Made by a program: the position numbers and the translations under genes
The notes under the pieces: model-generated
Told to the model about the DNA's origin: nothing
Seen by the model: only the letters and a program-made list of their open reading frames with translations
Database searches by the model: none
In this document: positions 24,839-36,485 of the stretch, in pieces
How the letters are laid out: each line of letters starts with the position of its first letter
Position numbering within the stretch: the stretch's first letter is position 1
Origin: Bisporella sp. PMI_857
Lineage: Eukaryota > Ascomycota > Leotiomycetes > Helotiales > Helotiaceae
Length of the DNA stretch: 64,000 bases
Reading direction: 5' to 3'
Assembly (NCBI GenBank): GCA_021307315.1
Contig: JAJSPD010000006.1
Span: forward strand, 186,001-250,000

Positions 24839-26582
24839 TCAATCATCTCTCTTTATTTTCCCCCTAGATGACCCAACCCGTGAGTGGTGTCTCATGGGCG
24901 AGCTTGGTCTTGATGTTGACAATGCAGCGTTCTTGACACTTTCCACTGGAAGTGGTAGACTTGGTCTAATTTCTTCTCTTGGAGTATACGTGTCGATAGT
25001 AGTCTTCTCATAATTTGCAATATTGATAGGTCCAGAGCGGCCTCGCTTTCGATCCGGGTTGCTGTATAAATATGTCGCAAAGATGACGATAGCAGTGCCG
25101 AATATAAACTACAACGAAGTTAGCACTGTTCCGTCCTCATGAATATACTTTTACTTACATTCAGCGTGACTTGAAACTCAAAGAACCATACGCTAAATAA
25201 AAAGCTTAAGACAATGCTGATACTGGTGGCGAAGTTTTTTGCAATGTTGTCTGCGTAATTAATGCACATAGCTACAAGGACTCCGCCTAAGGCTTGGAAA
25301 ATTATTGCCGTCCACTTGTCCAAAATTAGCCTAGATTCGACAGATATGATTTTCCTTTCAGAGACGGGAAGAATAGCAAGATCTAGTTTAGGCTTACCAC
25401 AACCGCATTATAACCATCGAAGAATCCATTCTTCGCTATCTCATCTCCATCCTTGAAGATGACTCCAATAAATAGAGCTGGAAATAGGGAGTAGAACGAA
25501 AGCTGAACGTTGCGCGTCCAGACCGTAACATGCTGCGTAGATTCCTTCAAGACCTTCTCAAAATACACCCCAGTCAAACCAGATATGAGAGCTGCGGTCA
25601 AAACAGCTGAAAGACCGATGGAATAGTTCATGACCGGCGGTTTTGTCATGCCCAGATCTTCTTGTATCCCCTCATATGTAGCAGATCGTTTTCGGAGTCC
25701 TTCTGAAAGTCCTTCCATGCCACGTCGGGTCAACTCTCTTGCCACCTCGGCCGCACCCGTGCTCAATTGGCCCAGCTCGTGAAAAGATCGAGGGAAGTAG
25801 AATCTTGAGTCAGCATTTTTGAGAACGTCATGTCCAGCAGGGCTACTCGACGGAAGCTGGACAATCGCAACGCCAAGTGTCAGGAGAACGAGCGCAATCC
25901 ATTTTTTGGAAGAAAGTGATCGCCCAAGCATGGTTACGCTGAAGACAGCCGTCGTGAGGATCTGCCGACTAATTTTAGGCGCGGTTCATACAAGTGTAGC
26001 AAGTTTCCTACCTTGAGCTGATACAGAATCTGAAAGTGGACCGCATCCAAATTGCTTACTGCTATATATTGCAGAGAATTCTGAAGTGTGTATAATGTTG
26101 CAGGGATTGCCAATTTCCACCCATCTCCAGAGAAAACAGACATGTATAGCTGCTCGAAAAGTACTGTGGCAGGTGTACTTGGGGGTAGACTTCGTGAAAT
26201 ATCGTACATTGCTATAGTCAAGGAGACAGCAAGTTTTATAACCTCATTGAGGAAAACAGCTGTTGATGTGAAGTATCGATGGCCGTCGACTTGGGGCATT
26301 ATTCGTGAATAGTGTAAAATCTATATGCAGTCAATTGGTTGCTCTTCGAATTTCTCTAGTGCAATGCGATCGAGGGGTACGCACGAGAGGGCGGAATTTT
26401 GGAATGTAAGCTGTTCTCAAAGTTAGCATCTCTTGCAACAACCTAAATGCGAATATCCTACAGTAATGAGGGAGACATGCTTTAATTGCACGCCCATTGA
26501 AGGACGCGCCTGGCGCATCAGAGACTGCCATAAGGGGCTTGGGTTCCCAAATCTCCTTCGATATGGCGGTTTCCTCGCGCAA
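24839..26582 (-). CDS. Golgi nucleotide-sugar transporter (UDP-Gal/UDP-GlcNAc type)
   Basis: SLC35A-like antiporter that imports a UDP-sugar into the Golgi in exchange for UMP. Hydrophobic helices run through the whole product; family landmarks are HYSRIMPQVDGHRYFTSTAV and NEVIKLAVSL near the N-terminus, LQNSLQYIAVSNLDAVHFQI, SSKKWIALVLLTLGVAIVQL, ISGLTGVYFEKVLKES, VWTRNVQLSFYSLFPALFIG, and ADNIAKNFATSISIVLSFL near the end. A Ser/Arg-rich cytosolic tail ends GKIKRDD-stop at 24839. Several GT...AG introns. The N-terminal part needs two small corrections: one extra base at 26481-26483 (before HVSLITLTFQNSAL) and one missing near 26384 at a splice site. The start may be 26582 or the methionine at 26531. 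S. pombe Gms1 is the nearest characterised type I can name; substrate choice cannot be read from sequence. Confidence 0.88.
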
Positions 26583-27693
26583 GAAGCTTCAGATCAAGAT
26601 CCTTCCAGCTAAACAAAAATCATGCAATCGCCGATGAGCAATGCTCTTGTGCGGGCTGGCAGCGTGAGAAAAGGAAAAAGGGTGGAAATGGCCTTCAGAG
26701 TCAAATGAATCGATGGCACTTCATTTTGGGCTGGAACTGGGATTCGATTCCAAGCCACAGACAGGCTCGACAGGGCTGCAATGTGCTGCTGCAATGCTGC
26801 CACATCCCCAGATTTGCGTTCTTTAAGGGTTGTCCAATCAAAAATGGGTTAAAGCAGCCCACTATTCCAGCCTTCCAGGGGTTAATGGTGCGAGAGATCG
26901 ATTCTGTAACTAAGCTTCAGAAACTGTGATTGTTATTGTCATGATCATTTATTTGCAGCGGAAAGTGCTTTCTTAAATGTTTGCAAGGTCGCTTCGAACG
27001 GAATATTTCATTTACCACCCAAGCTAGTTGGTGTCTGCAGCGGGCTTGGTATGTTCAACTTATGGCGGGGAATTATTTCAACACCAAGAGATTCTACTGC
27101 ACAACATGCACATGATCGTCATAGATCCTAAAGCATAAGGTTTGGCCTGTCTTTTCAGTCACATGTAGCATAAGAGGCTTTAGCACATTTTACGTGGACC
27201 AATACCAAGCTGAGTATTCCCGTTCCAATCCATTCAGTGAAAGATCAGATGGCAACAAATGGGAAACATATGGTCAGCTGCAAGGTTCTAAGTTGCAACT
27301 TCCACCTGATTCCTGAGAAGGCTTAAGGCTTCTATAGACTTAACCAAACCATGACAGAGATACCTTCCAGACTCGAACCAAGTTGCATTGCATGAGCTGT
27401 GACTCGTGTTGTATATTTTGTATAGTATTATATTACAGTTCATCTTCGCGATGCCAACTCCATCTCATTCTATACACCCCCGAATGCCAGAATAATGCAA
27501 AGAAACAGGGTATAAATGGTACAAAGGTCGCTCGCCTACGTAAAAGAAAAGACCAAACAAAAGAAAGACATCCATGTCGTCAAGACCTTTCCCCCATCCG
27601 TTACAAGTACAAGGCCCCTCCCCCTCCTATATATACTCCATTGCCCCTTATTGAATGCCGTAAAGTACTTCTTATCCAAGTTTTTCTTCAATA
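26583..27693. other. Intergenic, nothing recognised
   Basis: Promoter of the transporter gene and 3' flank of the next minus-strand gene. Contains only short chance frames. Confidence 0.5.
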
Positions 27694-30033
27694 TCACATA
27701 CCCCAGATAACATCGCTCTCGTTCTCCTCAAGCAGGAACTCCTGTCCATTAACCATTCTCGCGCTGGCATCATCTAAAAACCGTACGCTCACGTTATCTC
27801 TCTTCTTGCTTGAGCTCCTCGATCTAGTCGTACTGGTTCTTTGGTTCCGGAAAACGCCTCCAGCACCAACAGCACTCAATCTAAGGGCTCCTTCGCCTGT
27901 TGGAGAAGCTGTTGGGCTATCCCTGTCACTCACACGAGCGATAGAATCCGATTTCCGCTTGTCCTGTTTCTGTGGCACCCAAGAAGTCCTAGGCGTCGTG
28001 TCCTCATCAGAGCCAAAACTCAGAAAGTCACTAAGATCAGGAGAAGGCTCCGCGGTATGCATACGGGTAGGTCGAATATCAGAAAGGGGCGTATCGAGAT
28101 ACACAGGGATGTTCCCTTTGTTGCTAGAACCGTCGGATCCTCTGATTGTACTGATTGAGGATCCTTCAGACACTCTATATGACTTCCTTCCGGAAGATCT
28201 AGGTGGCGATTTGGCGATCTCATGCTCCTTGATGATATTTTCCTTCATTCGCGCTCTCTTTTGCCTCAACGCTTCTAATAGTGCTTCCTCCTGCTTTGTC
28301 ACTACCATATATCGGCCGCTTCCACGCTTGTCAACTTCACGGGAGTCCAGGGTTGAGGATGGCGATAGAGGTGGAGTTGGATGCACTAAGGACCTTGGTG
28401 CAGCAAATGGAGCTGCCTTCTTAGAAGATCTTCTCTCTTTCCTCTCTGCTGAAGCCTGACGATCAGCGTGAGCTGAAAGATCTGGCGGTGACCAAGGCCC
28501 GGATAGTCGCGGATTCGGAAAGGATGACTCGGGGATACTGAGGAATGGGCTTTCGGGTATTGCTACCTTTCTTGCTTGGTGCTTCGAAGCTGGAAGTCTC
28601 ATCTTCTCCGCTTTTTGATAGCGTTTGTCAGAAAGCTGCGGTGGGTCATCGCGTAGGTCATGAGGCGACTTATAATTGTTTCCTAGGGGAGTAGATCTCG
28701 GAGGCTCTGCATCGGAGCTCTCACCTTCAGATTCTGAAGATAGAGATAGAACACTCTTTTGCTTTAAATCTGAATTTGAAAAAGCGCTAGTGCTTGTGTG
28801 GCGTGATGTCTTCGTGTTACGACTAGATATACTGGTTGCACTGGAGTTGTCCCACAGTCTGTTTTCGTTCATCCTTATGTTTTTCCATGAAAATCCTTGA
28901 TTGTCTATAGGACTCAGGTGTGAATTCACAGATCTTGGCTGATCGTTAGGAGAGTGATGCGCGTTTTCTCCTTTATACGGTCTCCTCGAGGAGGATGGCC
29001 GAGCATTACCATTCCTTCTAGGATGAAGGCCCGGATCCAATACTCGCGACTCAGGAATTTGCTCCATGATCGGCGATCGGATAGATAATTGTTCATACCT
29101 GTCGTAAACCTGAGCCAAGGTATCATTAGTTTGTCTGTTCCTATTAGCAGACTGAGTCGATCGAATACTGTATGTCTGTGATTGTATAGATTCCTTGGAA
29201 TTTTGCTTTGTAAGTTTTCGTCGTCCATTTGCGTTCTTAGAAGAGATATCAGTTGACCGAACCACTGGCGGAGCATCTGATGATTCTACCATACTCTGCC
29301 GTCGAGATCTCGGAAATAGTTTTGTCAAATCGAGTCGCGCAGGTTTTTTCCGCGACGACTTATCTCGGGATGCTTCCGCATGGTAGTGCCCTGGTTGTCT
29401 GTACTGTTGATCAACTGGGTCCATGGACTCGACCTGAAGCAATGGGCTTCTTGCTATTTGTGGATGCCCTTTCCGCAATGCCAGATCTCGTGCCGAAGAC
29501 TCTGAGGTTTGCTGAGATATTGAGAGCGGTGATTTTTGCCGGTCGTAGTATGACTTTAACGTAGAATCTGATCCCTCATGACGCATTCGTCTGCTCATAC
29601 TAGACGCATCGGTTCCGCCATCCTCGACATATTGTTGTCCAAGTAAAGTTGACGATGCCTTCGTACCTAATCGATGTGTATGCCCTCTAGGCAAGATAGC
29701 CGACTCATGTTCCCACTGGTCGGCGTTAGACCCTGATAGACTCTCAGTTTCAGCCGTTGACCTCGTTGACCGTGTTGACTCTGAGACCGATACACTCATG
29801 CCACTAGATCTCGAGCTGGGAACATTCCACGACGGCACGTCGCTTCGTGGTGAATCGATGTTCAGCTCACTGTCCGTTCCAAGAATCCTTTGTGCCTTCG
29901 AGAGATGGTTGGAGCCTCCGGAAGACGACTTTCCGGACTTTCCAGATGAAGACTTTGGTGTTCCTGGTTCCCTTTCTTTACTTGCACCTCTGCGCCCTGG
30001 CAACGGAAACAAAAATTTGGACGTTCGACCCAT
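27694..30033 (-). CDS. Conserved fungal low-complexity protein, 779 aa
   Basis: Single uninterrupted open frame. I recognise the overall type (a serine/arginine-rich ascomycete protein beginning MGRTSKF.FPLPGRR and carrying a charged MVVTKQEEALLEALRQKRAR helix) but no named function. The first 560 residues are disordered, rich in S, R, P and N. A coiled-coil-prone helix around residues 580-610 (KQEEALLEALRQKRARMKEN) is the best ordered segment. A further acidic piece (SPDLSDFLSFGSDEDTTPRT) and a terminal acidic tail (EENESDVIWGM) follow. No signal peptide or membrane segment. Many S/T-P and R-x-x-S sites suggest heavy phosphorylation. Start chosen at 30033 because the conserved MGRTSKF begins there; an in-frame ATG at 30045 would add four residues. 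Notably free of indels. Confidence 0.85.
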   Translation of the reverse strand: MGRTSKFLFPLPGRRGASKEREPGTPKSSSGKSGKSSSGGSNHLSKAQRILGTDSELNIDSPRSDVPSWNVPSSRSSGMSVSVSESTRSTRSTAETESLSGSNADQWEHESAILPRGHTHRLGTKASSTLLGQQYVEDGGTDASSMSRRMRHEGSDSTLKSYYDRQKSPLSISQQTSESSARDLALRKGHPQIARSPLLQVESMDPVDQQYRQPGHYHAEASRDKSSRKKPARLDLTKLFPRSRRQSMVESSDAPPVVRSTDISSKNANGRRKLTKQNSKESIQSQTYSIRSTQSANRNRQTNDTLAQVYDRYEQLSIRSPIMEQIPESRVLDPGLHPRRNGNARPSSSRRPYKGENAHHSPNDQPRSVNSHLSPIDNQGFSWKNIRMNENRLWDNSSATSISSRNTKTSRHTSTSAFSNSDLKQKSVLSLSSESEGESSDAEPPRSTPLGNNYKSPHDLRDDPPQLSDKRYQKAEKMRLPASKHQARKVAIPESPFLSIPESSFPNPRLSGPWSPPDLSAHADRQASAERKERRSSKKAAPFAAPRSLVHPTPPLSPSSTLDSREVDKRGSGRYMVVTKQEEALLEALRQKRARMKENIIKEHEIAKSPPRSSGRKSYRVSEGSSISTIRGSDGSSNKGNIPVYLDTPLSDIRPTRMHTAEPSPDLSDFLSFGSDEDTTPRTSWVPQKQDKRKSDSIARVSDRDSPTASPTGEGALRLSAVGAGGVFRNQRTSTTRSRSSSKKRDNVSVRFLDDASARMVNGQEFLLEENESDVIWGM

Positions 30034-32292
30034 TATTCCTAGCACTTACAAGCCACAGCGCGTCTTTTATCTCGAGGAGCATTCGTTTGAGTCGTGGCCG
30101 TCGCGATCGAGACTGGATACTGTCTCAATTGTGAGACCTGCAAGAGCTCGTTGGTCAATTTTTCATGGCCGCTGAGACATGACATTTATCGGGCGGATTG
30201 GGAGGAGACTTTGGAGGTAGAAGAGCCGCCGGGAGTGCGGGCTCACGGGTGGTGCAGAAGGATACAGGGTCAAGCAATGATGATTTCTCCAATTGCCGGG
30301 CAGCGTATCTCCTGCAGCAGATCGTCGTGAATTTTGGGTGCGGGCGGGGAGCACAACGACAATGGTGCTGCTGTTGACGAACGACGAAGAAGAAGAAGAA
30401 GAAGACGAGAACCTTGTGGTAGACGACACGACAAAAGAGAGCTGGTGATCTGGTTGAACGCTTGGACATAAATTTAATCCTCGTCTTTCCCCCCTCTCCC
30501 GCCTAACTCGTCCTATTCGACTTCGAGCCATCCGTCCCATGCTAAGAAACGACTAGACCTGGGTGCCAGCCGGCGGCCGATTTTTAAAAGCACGCTATGC
30601 ACGAAAGCCGACAAGGCGCTTCGTTAGTTTGACTGATCGAAAGCTAGGATCACAACACCATCCAGGGGTAAAAGCTGCACGTATCCTGATTTCCTGAATC
30701 GTGAATCATTTTTGAGCACCCCTGCAGAAATCGCCTATAATTCTGCGGTTTATTTTTGTACAATCTTACAGTCTCGCCCATCAATCATTTCATCAAAACC
30801 CTTCCGAGGTCAGCCGACCGTGATGGGGATGGATCGCGCACAGCGTAATCGTTCAAGGAATCCCACCAACGATAAACAAATGCTTTTTTGGTCCTCATAG
30901 AGCCAGCTTGGTCATCCATGGCCTACTGAGCGGCCGTATAACTCAGGAACTGCGAACTGCTTACAATGAAAGCCTCCGTCCGGCATGTTTGATCCATCAA
31001 TCAATCTTGTAGACATGGTAGCCAGAACTGGATTGTTCCGTACGATAGATATCTAGTTCCCGGCACTACAGGTATCTCATCCCTACCCTTCCCAGATTCC
31101 CATGCTGGTGGCGGTGATCCCGTGGAGTCGATCTCGTCTTTGCCGTTGGGCCTCAGCTACGCCTGATTCGTACGTGTCTGCTGTGTCTAGTTGCTCCTTG
31201 TAACATATTTGGCTCCGTAACCTCAAACATGAAATCGCAGATGGAAGGTTGATGTGCGTCGTATCTTCAATCCAAAACAATTTCAAACACAACTGCCAAG
31301 TATGTCACTTGGTCCAACACTTTCACAACGGTAGAAGGAGGAAGTGGAATCTTCGGCACTACAGTCTGCGGACAAGCACATGCTGCTGTTGCGCAGCATG
31401 CCAGAATCCTGCCTCCATCTCCGAGCAAACCCCCCCTTTTAAGATGCAGCCATTCGCAAACACATTTTCCCAACAGCACATAAACCAGCAGCAGTTCTCA
31501 AATTTTAGCCCTCTATTTCGCTAGCATTTTGATACCACCATCATCCCCTCGTAGAAAACGAGCAAACTAATGTATATTCATACTTAGCTTCATCCTTTCA
31601 AAAGGTCCATTGTTCTAAGTAAATCACCCTGGCCAAGATACGCATCTTCTTTACCCCTGGCACTAGCTGGGATAAGGTTTCATTATGGGAAAGACTCTGG
31701 AGATTGCTTGGATCTCCTGTCCATGATTGGACAAGCTTAATGGCTGGAACACGAAGGTGCCAAGACCCCAGACGGCAGAGATGGGGTAACTTTCCATACC
31801 GCTTGCTTTTATATACTCAACATGAGTTCATTTGGCTCGATGAAGAGACCATATCAGGCAGAGTTCCACAAACAGATCAATTATTGCTGAAAGTGCTTGT
31901 TCATACAGAATTGTTTCATATTAGTACACCATTTACCCCAGTCATCCACCCTTCCGCAAGGTCCGTGGAAACTTTACGGGGGACATGAAGTACTTTCCCT
32001 CAATGGAATCTTTCTCTTTGAACAGCATTTCAAATATTATATTTATAAGCATAGCATTATCATACAGTACAAAATCAGCAAAATCAACCTCTATAGTGCA
32101 CAATGCAATCGGCTTAGCTATTCCCTCTTCCATTAGTCCCATCACCTCCCAGAATGATTTCCCGAAGGTAATATTGATTGGCATTAGTGAAACCAATCAC
32201 ATAGTTATATATAGCCATCTTCTACGCCAAGACCATTGCCGTTCAACCTTTAGTACATGTAAACCTCATGATCCTCAAAGCCCCAACCAAAA
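30034..32292. other. Intergenic, long promoter region
   Basis: Upstream region of the 779-aa gene and 3' flank of HOP1. Several 60-148-codon open frames on both strands show no domain. A minus-strand frame at 31942-32196 is somewhat protein-like but unsupported. Confidence 0.45.
30386..30404 (+). repeat. (GAA)n microsatellite
   Basis: Six GAA units in a row in the promoter-proximal region of the 779-aa gene (TTC on the coding strand). Confidence 0.85.
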
Positions 32293-34724
32293 TCATCTGG
32301 TTCGGCGGAAACCATATGGACTTGTGATTGCTGTCACATTTCTAGGACGCTTCGAAGACAATACGACGCCCATGGTAGAGTTAGAGGAGGGACGTTTCGA
32401 AGACGTCAAGGGACTTTTGAGAATGTGCTGATACGCGTCGACTGGGTTCAGAGTCTCTCTGGCACTAGACACGATGCTATTGTCAGAGATTCTTGAGTTA
32501 GGTGTTCCTTGAGTGCTGCTACCAATGTCCCTATGGCTTTGAAGTAACTACCACGATAATATCTTAGAAACATGGGAATCATCCAAAATAGGAATGAGGC
32601 TGAATCTGGGATAACTTACATTATCTTGTGACGGAGGTAGGACAAACTGTGGATCGCTTAGTTGATGTAACGGGCATACCAGTGTGATGAAGTACTCACA
32701 TAATGTTCTATATGCAAGTGTGGCTGAAAATAGTTACTGTCCTTGATGAATTGAACCACAGGTAGCTCAGTGGCTTTGCCCTGGCTTGTCTCGGTAATAT
32801 TCCACTTCCCGGCCATGGTGATGCATCCATCTTTACGTAGCCTTTAGTCTCCAGTCAGTCCAAACTTGTTCTCTGACGGCCGTGTCCACAACATTATGTC
32901 TCAAATGGATAGACATCACGTACCCTTCGAGAAGCCCCTTGAGGCATGATATCTTCCGGCTAGTGTATTCTCCTACTTGACTAACATCCCCTCCCATTTT
33001 GAAGTGGTACAAAGTGCGTCTCTTGATACACATCCTCTTCATCTTGGTGAAGAATCGCTTATGCGAAATTAACAGACATGTGTAGCACACGAAGCGATTC
33101 GGGCGGGTACCTAGATACCCATAACATTGAGCATGCTTAGAGCCGGAGCAAATATCGCATTCCAGCATTTCGCTAGCCCCCGCCTCAACCTCGCACTCAC
33201 ATGGGTGCGGCCTTGATAGTAGTAATTTCAGCAATGCTTCAGAGCACACATATAAAGAGAGAATCCATACTCATCAACTTTGTGCTTCTGCGCCTCACTT
33301 ATTCTACTTAATACGGGCTGCGTATATTGTTGGTCAATAATATCTGAAGTTCTTGAAGGCTCAGTTCGAAACAATTGTGTATCTTGTGTATGATTGTGGA
33401 TGTCTCTACTGGCTCCGACCTTTGTGAAAGCATCCAAAGCCGATTCCTGGGTCTGACCATCTGACGACTGAGACGGAATTTCCCGCTTTCCTCTCTAATA
33501 TGAAGTGTCAGATTTTTACTCATCGTTGAGTCCTTAGGAGCGTATCAAGCTCTCATATAGGTCCCGATGAAAATAGAGGAGTGGAACGCACAGGAGACTC
33601 ATATAACGCCGTTGCTTTAGACCGCACCGACAACTGCCTATTGTGTAGTCTCACTTGCATGATGTGAAAACCTATCATTGTCACTTAGTATGACCTTTTG
33701 CTACAACCCGAGAGGAGCATACCCGCATTTCCGGTTATTGGCTGAGCTCCGGTGCTAACTTCAAGTTCCGGGTCTGGGCACGCCTTAAAGCCAACAGGGT
33801 TGTAACCTATGGGACAGTTTTGAGTGTAGGTTAGCAGAATGTTCATGTAGCCATCAATAGGTAGCTCGTCAACTTCATCGTCTAATTTGTATGTTTGAAC
33901 AGTGACCATATTGACTAATCTCATTATCTCTTTTTTCGCTTCAACCAGAAGAAGAGTCTTCTCTCCAGAATCCGTGTTAGAACGAGACTTAGAATGGACT
34001 TGCAGGGATGCAACATCGTCACTGTAAGTGACATTGATGATATAAGCCTCAACCACTAACCAAACCAAGTCAGTTGCGAATCAAACCCAAAAGGTGATAT
34101 TTGAACAAGACGTACAATTTCCAGCAGCTACAGATTTGTCGTAAATCGAAAACTGTAGCGATGCTAAGTACTTTCGCTGTAAGGCATCCGCCACGCCGCC
34201 ATCCTATAATTCATCAGGAATCACTGAAGATTATATATCCGAGGTGTAAAGTGATACACACTAGCCAGCCAAGAACCTTGTTCACGCCATCATCTTTTCC
34301 AGGAACAAGAACCACCCAATAAGCCTTTCCCGAACTCTTCTCTACTCCAAAGCCATTGGTGCCTTCCATGAAGCTTTTATAAGTATAATTCGGATTATCA
34401 AACTCGTATTGCCGCCCTTCGAAGCAGTTGTCGGAGAAGAGACCTCTTAGGAACAGAATGTTGCTGATCTGTCATACTTCATTAACGGCGTTATATCAAA
34501 CTGCGGATGAGGTAACCTACAGTAGCTGTAATTACTACACGAGCCATCTCAAAACTTTGGAGTTGGTCAACTAGGAGTTCTTCCTCTGTGGCCTGGAGTG
34601 TCCCCGATGTTGGCAAAAGCAGTTGTGGGGCCTGTGGGCGTGGACGTCGACGTGGACGGGTGTTTTTGGATTTTCCATGCTGACTGCTAGTGGAATTTAT
34701 CGTCATGAACTTTAAGGTGTTCAT
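32293..34724 (-). CDS. HOP1: Meiotic chromosome axis protein HOP1 (HORMA + PHD)
   Basis: Axis protein that binds meiotic chromosomes, promotes interhomologue recombination and supports synapsis. Spliced from several exons. The HORMA domain is seen as NILFLRGLFSDNCFEGRQYE, FGVEKSSGKAYWVVLVPGK, QRKYLASLQFSIYD, ILLTYTQNCPIGYNPVGF and GFHIMQVRLHNRQLSV. After a polar linker comes a PHD-type zinc finger with C4HC3 spacing (PHPCECEVEAG, ECDICSGSKHAQCYGY, FVCYTCLL), then a winged-helix-like part (KRRTLYHFKMGG, LRKDGCITMAGKWN) and a basic tail ending SPYGFRRTR-stop at 32293. The HORMA-PHD-wHTH order is that of many fungal Hop1 proteins. Two or three splice joints need a one-base adjustment (near 34510, 33555 and 33540), so exact exon borders are uncertain. 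An in-frame ATG at 34706 is an alternative start. Confidence 0.88.
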
Positions 34725-36485
34725 GATTGCAGATTGGAGTTGTTAGATGACGACTCGCGAGGCGGTGGGAGTTTGGATTATAATTATTTATGACGAAGGT
34801 CGAAGATAGGTTTAAAGAAGACAGAATTGAGAGAGGGGGAAGAAGGGACAATTAGCTGATGTGTCTTTAGGAGGGTAAGGACAGACTCTGAAAAAACACA
34901 CACAGGTAGGCACCCCGGATTCCCGTACTGTAACAAGAAAGGAAAGAGCAACCAGAAGCAGTTGATGATATACCTGTGCTTCTTCCTAAATGAGCTTCAA
35001 ATAATGTTACCGTTGATAGCTCACATACCGTTGAGACGAACACTCGTTGATTTGTATAATGGAAAGCAAGTTACCTATTCTATAAATGAAATTTGACATA
35101 AATGAATTAACTTGTCTTCCGTAAGGGTGCAGTTTACCAACAACTACAGAGGTATGATTGTCTGTAGTTGGCTCACATATTTACTGCAACGAACACGAGA
35201 TACAGATAATATGGGTTTGGGTGAGTTCTTGGAACATCTCGCATTGATTGAAAGATACAGGCAGGGAAGGATCCCCCGCTCGCATAGTTGCTCCTGTTCT
35301 TCTACAAGTGCAACACATCTCGACTCTCAACAATGGGGTTTGTCAAAGCCCAGATCCACCATGTTACCATAAAATCCAATATAAGACCCGGGACTGAAGG
35401 GTCTAAATTCTATGGCATCTCGCGGGCAGGCATCTTGACATAATAGAAAAATGAGATCAGGCTTATGGCTGGTCATCAGACTGCTCAAAGTCATGTTATC
35501 CTAATGGCTCTTCTTGTTAGTTCGTGTTGCTAAATTCATACATACAAGAGCCTGTAGCTCGTTCGGTGATCAACTTCATTATGGTAGCAAGCAAGAGAAA
35601 CACGTCCGCTTGGGATGCTATATTAGAATATCTTTTGCGACCTCTCTTGCTGGTGCATCACCTATATCCCCAATAGCGCTGAAACCAGAGAGCAACTTGA
35701 AGTTAACACATCTTCTCTCTACCAATTGTTGTTGATGACGGTGCATGCATTTGGTGGCGTCGTCAAAGAGGGGATTGATTAATCATTGGCAATATTAGCA
35801 GAAAGAGAGGTAGATCTAGCTCAGAAAAATAAGTGTGCCAAAAAACTTAGGTAGTATCCTATTGAAAACAATCCAACATGCAAAAAAAGAACTCCTCAAT
35901 ATAGATCCATGGGCTGACATGTCATTTATAGAACTTGTGTTCCGAGGTGAGTTCGGGCGGTAGATTCTATCGGAAGGTGAGGTGCTTTGCTTAGTAAGAA
36001 GCCCTTCCCCCTCCGAAGCGAAAAATCCGCCGCTGCTTGCTTGGCAACTCTGCCACCAAAAGTCCGTCCACCAGCCTCCTCCACACTGCCTTATTTGGGA
36101 GACTCTCTTTCTGCTTTGCGACCTCCCTCAACAGTTGCGTCTTCGAATTTTGCGACTAGGTCTAACAAAGGCTCTTCCAGGGCTTCTTCAACCTGCCTGC
36201 TCTGCCTTCGTCATAACACAACTTCTTACTGTCTTACGTTACATCTTGCTTTACCCGGGGCTGTTCTCAACACACCCCACTTCGCACCCGAAACGACTTT
36301 GTTTAAGGTTGGACTTTGCTATGTTACTCTTGCCAGATTATTAGGACTTTTGGTGGATCAAGAAACCTCCAAAACGCTCGCGTTCAAGGTCTCCGTGTTG
36401 AGGACGCGTTAAGGGTCCAGGGGTGAGACAGCGGATGCTCACAGACTCATCAACCTCTTGTCAAGATACATGAAAGGTGCTAGCT
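34725..36485. other. Intergenic, divergent HOP1 / CDC4-like promoters
   Basis: 1.76 kb without a convincing gene. Frames at 35112-35372 and 35987-36412 lack domains. The part just before 36486 is pyrimidine-rich and probably leader of the CDC4-like gene. Confidence 0.5.

Noticed and set aside
26740..26775. tRNA T-arm-like GATTCGATTCC
   Set aside because: No acceptor stem, D-arm or anticodon arm could be built around it.
29798..30175. Plus-strand ORFs over the start of the 779-aa gene
   Set aside because: Antisense shadows with no domain; the minus-strand frame is much longer and conserved-like.
31942..32196. Minus-strand ORF with protein-like composition
   Set aside because: No homology I recognise, overlaps a plus-strand ORF, and lies in the 3' flank of HOP1 with no splice link to it.
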